From contig CADCXA010000060.1 in assembly GCA_902806565.1 (NCBI GenBank), forward strand, positions 333,398-397,397: DNA of 64,000 bases, in the 5' to 3' direction. Below the pieces are notes generated by a model. That model was given only the letters and a program-made list of their open reading frames with translations, made no database searches and had not been told where the DNA came from. Positions 11,347-23,389 of this stretch are shown here, one piece after another. The translations under genes were made by a program, and so were the position numbers. Every line of letters begins with the position of its first letter. The first letter of the stretch is position 1. This stretch comes from Hypoxylon rubiginosum (lineage: Eukaryota; Ascomycota; Sordariomycetes; Xylariales; Hypoxylaceae).

Positions 11347-14300
11347 ATGGATCAACTAGGGCTGCGTATCTGCAATGAGTGCGGTCAGGAGAAAGGTAGG
11401 TATTGGACAATTCCTGAAACTTGGTATTGATGATGTTCAACAAACCTGCCGTGCCTCGCCGGTACATTGTGTAGCTCGTTGATATATAATATAGGTGAAG
11501 CTGATCAAGTGTAGGGTAACCTTCATTACGAGATACCTTCCATCTCCCCTGATGCCGGTATATCCCCTCCTCGCGATGGGCCGGGTCTACATGACCCATC
11601 GTTTTCTCAGCGAAAGGTATCTGGAGGGTGGTCATGTAAATACGGGCACGCCACCAAGCTGAGGCTCGTTAGTTACAAGCTGGTATCTCGCGAAGACATC
11701 GTGTCGAGCGTCGGCATGGCGAAGATGTCTCACAAGCTCCTCGCTTTTCAGAGTTAATCGAGCAGGAGGGTCCTGGAGGTAGTACTGATACAAGTATTAT
11801 GGTAGCAATACCAGTAATGATCACTCCACCTATCGCTCGTCTCTAGGCGAATCTACATACTCCTCCTTTTACTCGATCTCCAATCAGCCGTGGTAGACCT
11901 CGCCTATCCTCCCCACTAAGTACAGGACGCCCGAGACGCGCCGGTCAGCCTCGTGTTTATTCTCCTCCGCTAACCTCGGCGGCACGATGCGGGCGGCCTC
12001 GTATCTATTCTCCCCCTCGCGAACCTCGGCAGCACGGCGCGGGCGGCCTCAAATACACCCCCCTCGTGCTACAGGTGTTGCTCTTCATGGGCGTCCTCAG
12101 GTAACTGGAGGAGCCAGGGTGGGGCCGCTCCAGGAGATGCCGCTCCGGACTTCAATGAGCCACCGCCGGTATTCACCGGTAACGACTAGGAGTGTCCACT
12201 TGGCGACCAGATTATGGCCATCAAGCGACGGTTCAATGAGGCGTTGGAGGCGTTGGAGATGCAGTTCTGTCGTCGCTGCAAGGAGAGGTGGTTTGACGTT
12301 GAGTTGAAGGCAGACGGCGTTTGTAAGGGTTGCCATAGCAAGGACGACAAGAAGCAACAAGACGAACCTTACTTTTATTCTGCCGCTAACTATCTTGGTT
12401 TCGGTGACGTGCCTGCGTTTTTAGAGCCGCTAGAGCTGTTAGAGGAGCTACCTCTAATTGCTAATTGCTAGGGTTTACGTCAGTGTTACCTGTACGTTTT
12501 TACGGTTCGTACAAGGTTCTCCCGAAGGGTTGCCCTAAAACTAATTTGGTTGTAAGGTAGGTATGTAGGTGCGTGGCCAACAGTATAAATACCGCGGTCA
12601 TGTAGTGTACTTCCTGCGAGATGTAGGTAAGGTATACTCCGAGCTTCCTCTCCTACCCCGTAACTTGGACATTATTCTGCTACATCCTCTGGGGCCACGG
12701 AGTACTTCGTAGATATCTTGACAGTTCAGGCGGCGATTTCATGTCTGCAAACGCGTTATAAAGCAATAGCTAATACATTCGGCTGCGCATCATCCTGGGT
12801 ATCGTAATTATACACTAAACCACAAGAGTCTATCACAACTCTCAGAGGACGACTCGGTCCTAGACGATCTTAATGTACATGAAATGGAGATCATCAGCAA
12901 CAACATTGCCGCTGATGCAGGTCCGGTTCTTGACGAGCCGGGCGAAGACGGAGATGAAGGTGCCTGTGACGAGGCGGCTGTTCCGAATCTTCTGGTTAAC
13001 ACATCTAAGCTAGGTCAACTTCAAGGGCATATGAATCGCGTGGAAAATAATGGCGGCCGACTCCCCCTAGAGCATCGTGATCCGCGCGATGCTTATCAGC
13101 TTCGTATGCCGTCTATTCGACAAACGTTGATTGACGAGTTTAACCACAGCCAGGCGTTGTTGTCTCTCGCCTGCCCGTCCCTATATCCTAACGGGCTGGC
13201 TGACTTCGTTTAGCCCTGCGAACCTGCATTGGTGGAGTTTTTGCCGCCACATGCCCGACTTTGATTAATGGAAGACTATCCCGGCACCCTCGCGTATGGC
13301 CCTGTCACGTAGGTTGCTACGCAAGAACCCTTACATTGCGGCATAGCACTTCTATAGGCGGATGAAGCTAGAGGACGACAAGGGGAGAAAGCGCTTTGCA
13401 AGAGTATGGGTAAATAAGAAGAAGGCAGAGTAGGCGAGGGAGAGAGGGGACCCCGAGCCTGAACTTGAATATCGCTTCACATTTCCTCAGGAGCTACAGG
13501 ACAAACCATCTATGGCCCAGAAGGACGGGTCTGGCTGGTGGAACTTTCGGCCGGCGCGGAACGACGAATTGATAAACCAGTTTAACGCTGTGGTAGCGCT
13601 GTGTTGGTTGGCGAATACGAACTTCTCGCCCTGCACCAGTATGCAGGCAGTTATCGCGTATGCTGCTAAGAGGTACTGCAGTATAAGGCGCGGTCCCCAC
13701 CACGACGTCCGTGGATATAGCCAGAAGTATTCTGCCGCGGGTTGTTGATAACATCCCATTGCTATTATTCGTATCGAAATTGATGAATAGGCTAGTTGGG
13801 GAAAGGGATTATTCCGCACAGGAAATCTCCCACTTTCTTTTAGGGTTGCCGCTACAGGAAGATAGCCGTGTTGTTCATACCGTTGATTGTCGACCCCCCG
13901 ACGCGCACTCGCGGCCTCTTGACATTGACGCCGATGGCGAGGTCCAGGTGTCCAAGTCAGTATACGAGAAGTATATCCACAGGCCAGAATTCATAGATGG
14001 CACCTGCTATCTTAAGTTCCTTGAAAGCTAGAACTTCGGCGCCTGTAATTAAACCAAATAAGCTGTATAACACTATCCCACGAAGCCTAGGGTACTCCAT
14101 TACTTCCTGAGGTACGAGTCGATACGTCCTCACGCATAGTTCGAGGACTTTTGTCGGGTCAAGCTTTTATACAACCACCCGCATCGGGAATACAGCGAGC
14201 TATTTGTGGTGGAAGGGTTCCATTTCCATAGCTATTCGGAGGCTTATGATTATTACCTAACTGTTCATGGCGACCTCCATTCCGATCGCTATTATAATGG

Positions 14301-15530
14301 GATTGTTGAGGAGGACGAGGGTCATGAAGATGAATTTGAGCGTGGTCTCGATGATTAGGACATAACGCTAGAGGGCTGGCATGAGCTCGCGCGCCAGGTG
14401 CCCAAGCTTGGCGTTGAGAAGGAGCCTGCCAATCTTCTGGCCGCAGAGATATTAATATCAATTATAACTGGACCACTCACATCGGCTGTTATAAACATGA
14501 CTTGTTTGGCACTCTTGACTATTAGAAGTAGCTTCGAGATGGCTCGGCAGATAATTATGATGTGGATAGGCTGCCCCCGGGTGCTGAGGATTTGTTAAGC
14601 CGTGAGCAGTTTATCGCGTTCGCCACCATGTTGGGCCACCGGCATAAGTGGCTACGTGATGGGATAATGCCCCCGGCTTTTCGTATCTAGGTTGACGGCG
14701 GCGTTGGGAAGAGCTATCTTATTAATCTCATTTCCTCGCGTCTCCAGGAGCTTCGTCCTGACGAGAAGCCCCTCATCTTACGGTGCGCGCTTACGGGTAT
14801 CGCTTCCAATCGGATATTCGGCCAGATTGTCCACTCCCTCCTTAGATTGCCCGTTGAGGGCCCGTTCAAGCCCCTTTCCGAGTCCCCGATCATCCTTAGC
14901 TCACTGCAGCGAACCTTTTACGGAGTTCACTACTTGATAACCGATGAGAAAAGTATGGTGTCCTTAAAGGTTCTGGGTATGATCGATAGGCGCTTGCGGG
15001 AGATATTCCCAAGTGCCGCAATGAGTTCTTCGGCGGGCTCAGTGTCTTCATAGTTAAAGACTTTTTCCAACTGCCACCTATGCTCAGTAAGCCGCTGTAT
15101 TCGGACCCCGCAGGTTTCTCGGAGCTCGAGATAGTTAGTCTTAACGCCTGCCGCTCCTTTACCCACTCCATCTTCCTCACCGTTGTACAACGGCAGCGGG
15201 GGCAGGACCAAGCCATATTTCGCCAGGCGCCGTCCGAGCTGCGTATGCCGCGACCGTTAGTTGTGTCGTGGGAGCTGCTGGCCTCGAGGTGCACTGTCGA
15301 GCTCCCGCAAGAGGAGGTGGATGGCTTCGCCGATGCTGTTCGACTGTACACTACGAAAACTTGGGACAATGAATATAACCATGACCATATGCTTCCACTG
15401 AATAGCGCGGTCATCGACGTCGCGGCTTCGAACAATGGTACCGGTGCAGCGAGAGTCGTCTGACGCGGTTGGAAACCTCTCCAAGACGTTCCCTGTTTGT
15501 GTTGGGTGCAGAGTTATGCTGACGCGGAAA
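11347..15530 (+). pseudogene. Helitron Rep/PIF1-helicase gene, copy A, deleted and frameshifted
   Basis: Opens with MDQLGLRICNECGQEK (11347) and a GTAGGT donor. AT-hook-like GRPR repeats follow (about 11886-12110). Then comes a C-x2-C...C-x2-C segment (FCRRCKERWFD, VCKGC; 12214-12471) with an RGQQYKYRGHVVYFLRD block near 12570. A Helitron-like N domain covers 12884-13213 (DEFNHSQALLSLACPSLYPN). The tyrosine block is VIAYAAKRYCS near 13640, and the PIF1 helicase runs from about 14680 (GVGKSYLINL, TDEKSMVSLK, FFQLPP, CRVMLTR). The stretch that holds the HUH motif in copy B is missing. The P-loop is two residues shorter than in copy B, which breaks G-x4-GK. The tyrosine block has one extra residue, and similarity stops near 15530 before the VHKSQG motif. 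Several frame changes and stops make it non-autonomous. Confidence 0.78.
11886..12110 (+). other. AT-hook-like GRPR repeat segment in Helitron copy A
   Basis: In frame 11886 the translation reads SRGRPRLSSPLSTGRPRRAG, then GQPRVYSPP and CGRPRIYSPP. A neighbouring frame continues RGRPQIHPP and HGRPQVTGG. Five or so R/G-R-P cores embedded in proline/serine match the AT-hook DNA-binding pattern. At DNA level two units of about 50 bp (cctcgt..tattctcc..ggcgg) are visible. The frame shifts between repeats suggest indels. Confidence 0.6.
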
Positions 15531-16808
15531 TACCACGGGTCGGTCTCATTTCCACATACCACGATACAGGCATTACACAGTCGGTGTCGACAACACAATG
15601 TGTTCTGAGGAGGGCGGACAAGCAGAACACACATTTCGGGGCACTCGATCGCCCCTAGGGAAGCCGTCTGCAGGAACGCGCAGTGTTGTTCCTCGGCAGT
15701 ACTAGCTAGCCGTTCGAGCCGCTAGCCGGTTGCTTTCTGGATGAACCAATCCCGGACTAGATCATAGAGGCCGGGCGTCTTTGAGGCTCTCTCCGCTCTA
15801 CGAATGACGGTGTCGAATCACCTCATGAATACGGACTTTGGGGAAATGAAAGTGAGTGGGAATATAAAAGATCCAGGGGACGAGGCGGACTAGGCGGGAT
15901 GGCTTACTAGAAGGCTACTTCATGCCCGCGACCACGGTCGCGCGTCGCAAAAATTACACGACATGAGGTAGGAGACAGGCCGGAATAGTTATCTATACGC
16001 GCGGCTTGATAGCGGAGGTTAAAGGGGTACAGTCGTCCGCCCAGCAAAATGCACCAGCAAAATGCACCAGCGCGACAAAGGAGAACAATCAGGTGCCGCC
16101 CGGATGATTACAAGGACACTTGTCACTTTTCCATCGAGGTCTGATGTAATGCACTGAAAGGCCACACGCGAAGCGATGCGGATGGTAGGTAGCTGGTGGG
16201 CACGATCTGTATGTCGGCGCTGCGGCGAGCGATTTTGTCTGCCGCTAAAAAGATGAAGGCCTTGGCTGGTTTGTCTGCCTCGAGACGACGCAACAGGTCG
16301 ATAGGTGAAAATACAGCTCGCCGGCGGTAAGTACAGGTTTAATATTATTATTGCAGATTAAGGATGATGGTGGGTGGAGGACCGAAGTTTCGTCCCACGC
16401 GACGAGCAGTTCCGGAGCGCCCGGCAACCCTCCAAAATCCGAGACGAAGGCCAAGACGACGGCGGCAAAAGGCAACAACACCTCGTAGTTATAGAGCGTA
16501 GGCGGTCTTGGTAATGTTATCTGCCCAATATTTGAGCTCGTAAAGAAGGCAATCTTCTGGCTGGGGCCCGCGTTCCAGTCTCGGGAGCCGCTGCGGCAAC
16601 AAATCAGCCAGGATGCAAGCGGTCGCAGACGGGGATGGCCGGAAGGCAACAACACGGGACTCGCCGTGAAGAGGATGGATAGCAGGTTTCTTTCAAGAAA
16701 ACGACTCTTCTGCTGATATTTGATAGCCACAACTAATTGATAACGGTCCTGTTCAAAATTGTCGACAAGTTGCGGCATGAGAGGGTATGCCGACTCCCTG
16801 GGAGGGTT
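15531..16808. other. no recognisable gene; junction between Helitron remnant and PKS remnant
   Basis: Similarity to the Helitron ends near 15530 and to the PKS begins near 16800. Normal base composition, a duplicated agcaaaatgcacc (about 16043-16070), and an open minus-strand frame at 16245-16778 that I cannot link to any family and treat as unsupported. It probably contains deletion junctions. Confidence 0.5.
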
Positions 16809-19800
16809 TCAGCGGTGCGGTGGGCACCCCGGCAGGATTTTGCCCAAGGTTTTAGAACATATTGTCCTAATTCCAAGCCGCAGTAGCCCCATTCCCAACC
16901 GTAACGAGTGCGTGCAGCGAGCCTGTTGCTTCCACCACGCCCGCAATTTGATGACGACCAGGGAGTCGAGGCCCAAGTCGACAAGAGACTTTATCGTGTT
17001 GAGCTCATCATATGGCTTAATGAGGAGATCAAACAGCCTCTTCCCAATCTCTAGAGCGAGGAAGTCCTCGAACTCGGCCGGTTTCAAGATCGAAGGGTCT
17101 CCCCGTGCACCGGTGAAGGCGGCCTTTAGCGCTTGGTTTGACAACTCTCCTGCATCCGCTGTGCTGGCACTGCTGCTCCTGTTATGGTATGCAGCCATGC
17201 GCCTGTCGTTTCGCCAAGCGGTACGGTTGCCAGGACTGCCGAGGGGCGTGTCAGATCCGAGGCCTAGGACGAAGCCGCTTTAGTCGAGCCAGCTAAGAGA
17301 TCCCCCCGGGAGGGGGGGGGGAGAGGGCTTCCGCCGTAAATAGAGCCCGGCTTCGGCCCATGGCTAGGGCGATGGCGTCAAAAAAAAAAACTCCTGCTCG
17401 GAGACGCCCCTGAAGCCGGCCGTCTTCATCTTGCTTAGCATTCCGTACGTTTCAGTGATGACGCCCATATTGGCGACTGCGCCAATGTTAATAACGAAGG
17501 CAGCCATCTAGACTAGACGACATGGGGTACTGTACGAAGGCATCGAGAAAGGTGTTGGCGCTTGCGTAGTTTGTTTGGCCTGGCTGGCCAACTGAACCGG
17601 GGAGGGAGCTGAATAGGAGGAAGAAGTCGAGGTTTTTCTCCTGCGTAGCATGGTGGAGGTTCCACGTTTCCCGGACCTTCGGTTCGATGGCTGTCTACCA
17701 GTCGTCGAACGACATCTTCTCGAAGTTCTTATCACAAAGCGCGATGGATAGCTGCAGGACGCCCTTGGGGGGCTGCGATACGGCCGAAGTGGCGCTCGCA
17801 ACATCCTCGGGTCGCCAGTAACAAGGTGGGCCTGACATCCCACACTTTGGATCTCGTTAACGAAGGAACGGACCTCAGAGTCCTCGCTTGTGGGAAATGG
17901 CCCGGCCAAGGCCGCCCAAGTCCCCGACCTGGGAGTACGACGCTGGATTGCTAAACGTGACCTGGAAAGGCTGAGGCGCCACCTCCAGGGCGAACTCGAC
18001 ATCAACAAGAGTGTTTCTGAGGGTTATTGAGACACGGCCAATATGCTGGCCTTCTAACATATCTTGAACCTCGTGGGCGCCAAACAGCTTGACTGGCCGT
18101 ACGGGATTGATGAGTCCCTCCTCGTAGAACCTGACGGTTGATTTGATCAAACTTTTTTACTACATGTCAATATTTCATTCGTGTGGAATCCGGGGAAGAA
18201 ACTACGAAAATATCTCAAGGACTTCAATTCTTCTCCACAGCTAGTCGATATCAATATAGCAATAGCTTTGGTTGGCTAGGAAAGGCTGCATATCCAGCTT
18301 TGCGGTTAAGAACCACATCGACCCCCTAGCCCTTGGTTTAACCCTCGGTTTATCTCATTGAGTCGGCGGCAAAGGAGTAATCTTGAGAATAGAAGATTCG
18401 GTTCCTGGGAAAGCCGAACTCTTTGTTCAAATGCTAGACCTTGTCCTCGCTGCCCATGGAAGTATAGACAACGGCTTTGAATATCTGCGCGACTTGGACG
18501 GCCGCTAGACCGACGCCTCCGCAGGCGCTATGGATGAGGACAGACTGGGACAGGATGAACTTCAACAGTAACAATTGCACGGCAGGTGCAGGAAACATAC
18601 CTGGCCTTCAACAAGCCGACCAACTTTACCAGCGAGTGTATGGCTGTTACATACGGAGCGAGCATGGAAGACGTCTCAAGTCGTATGGTGGATAGAATTT
18701 TGACATATGCAAACCCCGGAACACAGAGATACCTAGCGAACGCCGACTTCCTTAAGCAGGCGATATGGTTGCCCACCTTGAGATTCTTGACACAAGGTCC
18801 TATCTTGATGACCATTCCGGCTGCTTCAAGCCCGAGCTGTTGAGTAGGGAGTTCGACGAGGTTCATCGCGACGAGTATATCTTGCGTAGTACAATTAGCG
18901 AATGCCGCATACATATACTGAGGAAAAGAAGGTGCTAAAATGAAAGCTAGCGGAAATTCCGGCTCGTTGCTCTGAAGCTCAAGTCCGCCGCATGGACCTC
19001 AACTTCGACTTCTTTCTCGCCAAGAATCTCGCGTGCGGATTGCGACCACTGCAGTGTCGACTCGTCCAGGTGTTCCAACATCAAGGGCCGCATTCTCGGC
19101 AGTGGGTAAGGAGGTCAACTCGTCCTGTTAAGCTAAATGGGTAATAACGTCCGATGTGAGCCTGACCTTATCGGAGTACAAATTCGAAATCAGGTTTGAG
19201 CGCGTCTTCGTGGTCACGACGGCTTTGAAATTTACGGATCACACTGGCTAGCTCCCTAGCATCGTTGTCACAGGCTTCCAGTTCGCAAACCCCAAGGTCT
19301 ACAAGCATCTCGGTCCGCATGGTTCTGGCGAATCCGATCACAGAGGCATATCTCGGATCACGACAACCAATGTAACACAGTATCGTCACCCAGAGAATGT
19401 CGACGCTCCCGAGCTTACCGAGAAGGCTGCGGAGAGCATCTGGCTGGGTGACATCCAAGCTTTCCAAGAACGGCTGGATTCGGTCAAGAAGGCACAGTAC
19501 GTCCTGATCAGGAGGCAAATTGAGGTCTTGAAGAGAAGGTTTTGTGACCTGGTACCCGGCGTCATACAGTTGGCGAACAATTAGGTCATCAGTTCTTTCT
19601 ATTTCCTCAGCGTCAGCGTACAACACCGACATCTTCTTGACTGGCAGCACTAGCTGTACTAGTCTGGCAATGACAGTGGAGGATAGTCCGTCCTCTCAAA
19701 CAGTGCCGGAAATTTCCAGAACGACTGCGGAGAGGCTTGCCCGCAGAACATCGGCTCCAGTGCCCTCGTGGTGTTCGTTCTCGGTGGTGGTGAAGGCTGC

Positions 19801-20390
19801 CCACCAGGTGGGCCGCGAGCCGAACACATATCCTGCCCACGTGGACCTAGCACAGATATCCTGAATAATCAAGCGTCCTTAGGGCGCGAAAGGTCTCCGA
19901 ACCAGCCTAAAGAACGACGAGAGTGATTGCTGCTAAGCCCACCACGTTCGAGACAACGATGAGATCATACCGGTGATTGCCAAAGCCTTGTTCCTCAAGA
20001 TCTTTGGAAATGTCTAATATGGAGAACCCCACGCTTGGGAACGCTTTCGCCTTATCTTGGATCGATATATCCCTTGGAAGTGAACGTGTGCTAGGAGCAT
20101 AGAACCTCCCCGCTGGGCAGGACCAGGCTTCCAGTGATAGCGGATGCGGGCGTAGGGGAGACCTCGCCGATCTCAAGAACGCGCCGGTTGGGCTTAGAGT
20201 GGCAGACATGCTGCACGAAATTCGAAATGTCGAAGGGGCTCGTAAATTGCGTCAGGCCAGCTCAGATATCATCAAGATGACCTTCGTCGAAGGTCTGCTC
20301 CCTACGCAGCATGAACAACAGCAAAGTCAAGAAATGAGTCACAATCACCCTCAAGAGCGAAGAACCATAAGGAGTGCAAAGGCGATTGAC
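16809..20390 (-). pseudogene. highly reducing type I polyketide synthase fragment (MT-ER-KR-ACP)
   Basis: Read right to left, pieces follow the order of the C-terminal half of a fungal HR-PKS. A C-methyltransferase part has RRVLEIGE (near 20180) and DISKDLEEQGFGNHRYDLIV (19907-20050). A linker follows (19168-19650). The enoyl reductase (about 18060-18914) has LGLEAAGMVIKIGPCVKNLK, IHSACGGVGLAAVQVAQ and GQHIGRVSI. The ketoreductase starts at GDLGGLGRAIS and contains [20 protein letters not shown] with the catalytic-type Ser and Tyr (17500-17950). The acyl carrier piece has LGLDSLVVIKLRAWW with the phosphopantetheine serine (about 16930). Frames change between and within domains, and stops interrupt the ER (TAG at about 18427) and KR. 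No KS, AT or DH is present to the right of 20390. It would have reduced and methylated a polyketide chain, but this copy cannot work. Confidence 0.8.
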
Positions 20391-21700
20391 GTTAGAATCA
20401 AGGGATAATAATAGCAGAACTTAGAGTTAGAAGAGCGAAAGGAAAGTCTAGAATATGATTCCGGAATTATACAAGGGTTAGAAGAGTTCTGAACATTAAC
20501 TTGAAATGCAAAGACATATAACCACATATATATCGCTATCAAACATGGGGAAATGAAGAGTTCTGGACGTAGACTTTGAGCGTAAGACAAGCAGAGTTTA
20601 ATATGGGCGAAGGGTATTAAAGTGGTGATAATAATAGTGAAACCCAGCCTGAAAAAGATTGGAATTTGAGCAAAAGCGTTAATGTCTTTTTTTCCTGATC
20701 ATTCCGTGCGATCGGAATTATTCCTGTCAGCCAGTTGGCGAGAACTAATGCAATTCCAAATTTAGACCATTAGTTTATCCATGCTGTCGGGACCATAAAT
20801 ACAACCCACCGGGATTGCAAAGGTTAGGGGCCCCACCTAAGCTATAAATAGAAAACAAGGTATATTTCTAAGGATGCTTATGGAGGTTGTAAAGGCTTGA
20901 GTTGCCCCTCCATAGCCCAGGTTCTTAAATACCTCCACAGTGCGTGTCGCACCTTCTGTTTCCGTACCTTCCATCTTAAATATACCTATCTAAATAAGGT
21001 CGCGGCCTAAAAATTAAATAGAACTCTGTTAAATTCAAGGGTCAATTGAATTAGGTCTGAATCTTCTGATTAGGAAGTGAATTCTTGTTGTGTGTCAAAT
21101 CCTGATTTACTAGCCCACTTGGTGAGGGTTTATTCGTTCCCAGCCACCAGCTAATCTTCGGATCTAACAAACTCTTACACATTACCTACCTACCTATTTA
21201 TTAATAAGAGTCTTATTTTTAAGCCCCGATCTTAGTAAGTAACAAATTTCCTAAGTTTAAAATAAGAAAGAAGGTTAAGATATATAATATTTCCTTTTAA
21301 TTCTAAACCTTTCTATTAAGCACCGCAGGCTGTGCGGTCCAGTCCGGTCCGGCTTGGCTAGGGAAGCAATGCCGGATCTATTATAACGTAAACCAAAGCC
21401 ATCAACAACAATTTCTTAACGTCTAGGTACATAAAAGAATTTATAAATTAAATTCTAAATACCATGCAGGCATCAGTCTTTTAAACGTACATGGTATATA
21501 CTTAGACTAAGGGAAGCTAAATTTGTTTTACTCAGGCACAAGGAGCCAAAGGCAATACAAGTAAAGCTCTTTAATCTACCGATTTAGGCACCAGTACTTT
21601 AGTATAAATGGTACTAAGAGGTAAGTAATATATAACCTTCCTGACTCGTGTGATAATTTGTTTTATCAACCACTATACCTTTAGTCATAAATTTAAGACA
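20391..21700. other. intergenic, no gene seen
   Basis: Moderately AT-rich sequence between the truncated PKS and the gene at 21701. It has no long frame with protein character, no repeat I could match elsewhere in the window, and no tRNA-like cloverleaf that I noticed. The last 100-200 bp should hold the promoter of the downstream gene. Confidence 0.6.
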
Positions 21701-22522
21701 ATGTCACCATTAAGTACTAGCCAATGGCGTCGGTGGTATCCCTGGCTCCTTACTCTCAAGGGAACAATATTCATCTTGGCGGCCGCTGTCCTAGTTACCC
21801 TACTTCGGCAATCTTTCAAGACATCGTCCACGAATATGACAGATTATACCCCTGACTCAGTTGCCACCTGTCCTCACGATATGCCCTCACATAGAAAAGT
21901 TCTCTCGGAGATAATCAAGGCATGCGACATCCACACTGCATTACGGGAAGCTAAATGGTCCCCAATAATTAGGATCGACCATTCCTTCCATCACAGCCGC
22001 CCACACCATAACAATAACCAACTGAACCTGGGCGCCCCTAGTACTTCTTTATACGACATATTCAGTCTTAATAACCCTCGTCATATGTCACAAAAAGAAA
22101 TTCTGGATCGAGTCGCTAAAGTGCTCCGGCATCTCAAAGATCATGCCTATACCTCTCAAGCCACAAACGATCTAATGGTTCTGAAAGGGGTAATAAGAGC
22201 TGGCGAGATAGTGAGCAGTGAAGCAGGGCGTTCTCGAGGGGTGTATGATGATTGGATTTTACCAGTCGTGGAGGAAGCTGCAAAATGGGCGATTAAGGAA
22301 GAGAAGTGCTTTCGGGGGAAATACGGTCATGATCAAGCAGAGCAAGGGTGGCTTACTTGGTTAGGCACATCTTCTACAAAGGATGGCGGAAATGAAAAGG
22401 CAAGGCAGGACCACTGTTGGATAAGGTATAGGCGGGAGGGAAGGTTGGACTGGGAAACCTTATGTACCCGAGCTACAGCGACTTACGCAAGATCAGAGTG
22501 TTGGGAGGATGATATGCCGTAA
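21701..22522 (+). CDS. unrecognised membrane-anchored protein, single exon, intact
   Basis: The ATG at 21701 has an A at -3 and gives 273 aa; an upstream in-frame GTG at 21650 is not a likely start. Near the N-terminus a basic WRRWYPW stretch precedes one hydrophobic segment (LKGTIFILAAAVLVTLL, about residues 20-36), consistent with a signal anchor. The soluble part contains TSLYDIFSLNN, QKEILDRVAKVLRHLKDHAY and GEIVSSEAGRSRGVYDDWIL. This layout faintly recalls a J-domain (DLY-x-LG helix start, closing S-x-GR-x-x-YD), but the essential HPD tripeptide is absent, so I do not assign it. The C-terminus is rich in W, C and charged residues. No introns, stops or repeats. It is one of the few open genes here, flanked by gene-poor sequence. 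Confidence 0.65.
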   Translation: MSPLSTSQWRRWYPWLLTLKGTIFILAAAVLVTLLRQSFKTSSTNMTDYTPDSVATCPHDMPSHRKVLSEIIKACDIHTALREAKWSPIIRIDHSFHHSRPHHNNNQLNLGAPSTSLYDIFSLNNPRHMSQKEILDRVAKVLRHLKDHAYTSQATNDLMVLKGVIRAGEIVSSEAGRSRGVYDDWILPVVEEAAKWAIKEEKCFRGKYGHDQAEQGWLTWLGTSSTKDGGNEKARQDHCWIRYRREGRLDWETLCTRATATYARSECWEDDMP

Positions 22523-23389
22523 AATAATAATTTACGGCCCGATGAATCCCATGATTTGTTGCGTATTAAGAATGAATAAATTAACTAGCATTGCATTTAA
22601 TAGCTCCTCGTGTTATTCGGGAACTGCGTGTTACCCACCAACTTATTTTTTTTAATGCTGTGCTGTAGTTGATCACAAAGTAGACAGCCTACACCATATC
22701 TTTTATATGTACACGGTGGGGGCGAGCTAACTTTAATCTGTAATAATGGTCTGTACTCCACGGATGAAACAGTCCTCAATCAACATTATTAATTACATCC
22801 AATCCTTACATTTTGGCGATAGGAGTAAGATGCGATCGCATTAAAGACACACACCGACCAAATGAGAATACCTCTAGGTACTCTGAAAATCCTCTGACGA
22901 TGTTCTATTCCAATTCTCAAGTCATTCTGGCAAGGCCCCCCCAGTTCGAGCACTCCCTCCAAAACCTCTCCGACACAAATCTACTATCATATAGGACACC
23001 GCCGAGCCCTTCGCTTGGGCCTATTACCTCCTATCGCCAGCAGAGATGTGGTATTTGCTAGATAAGCTAGTTGGCTCTCTATAATGAGCACTGAGGCAGC
23101 ACTGGGGCAGCACGCATGTCTGGTTTGACTGGTCTGCGGGAAGGAATAGGGCGAGATGGGTGAGGCAGATATTGGGAGATGTGGACGTGCTGGACGTGCT
23201 GGACGTGATGGAATTTGGGTGACAAATAAAGTTCTCATTCCAATGCTACCCTACCCACTTCTCTAAACCCATGACATATATGTCGTAGTTAGATCTCGAC
23301 CTTGTCTTTAAGACGCTGTCGCGCCGCACCCTGAGCAAGTAGTAGTTGAGGCATGAGAAAAGGCTGGTATTTCATTGTGGTTATATATA
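22523..23389. other. intergenic with a short 9-bp x3 repeat
   Basis: No supported gene. Small frames on both strands (22813-23061 plus, 22987-23238 minus) lack start context and protein character. A 9-bp unit tggacgtgc occurs three times at about 23182-23208. Confidence 0.55.

Noticed and set aside
11345..11635. Minus-strand frame of 96 codons opposite the Helitron start
   Set aside because: It overlaps the plus-strand MDQLGLRICNECGQEK start and has no family features; most likely an antisense shadow.
16245..16778. Open minus-strand frame of 177 codons left of the PKS remnant
   Set aside because: No recognisable motif, no continuity with the ACP piece, and composition like a chance frame; left as unassigned sequence.
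22813..23238. Small frames on both strands between the 21701 gene and the solo LTR
   Set aside because: No convincing start, no motif, overlapping each other, and partly made of short repeats.
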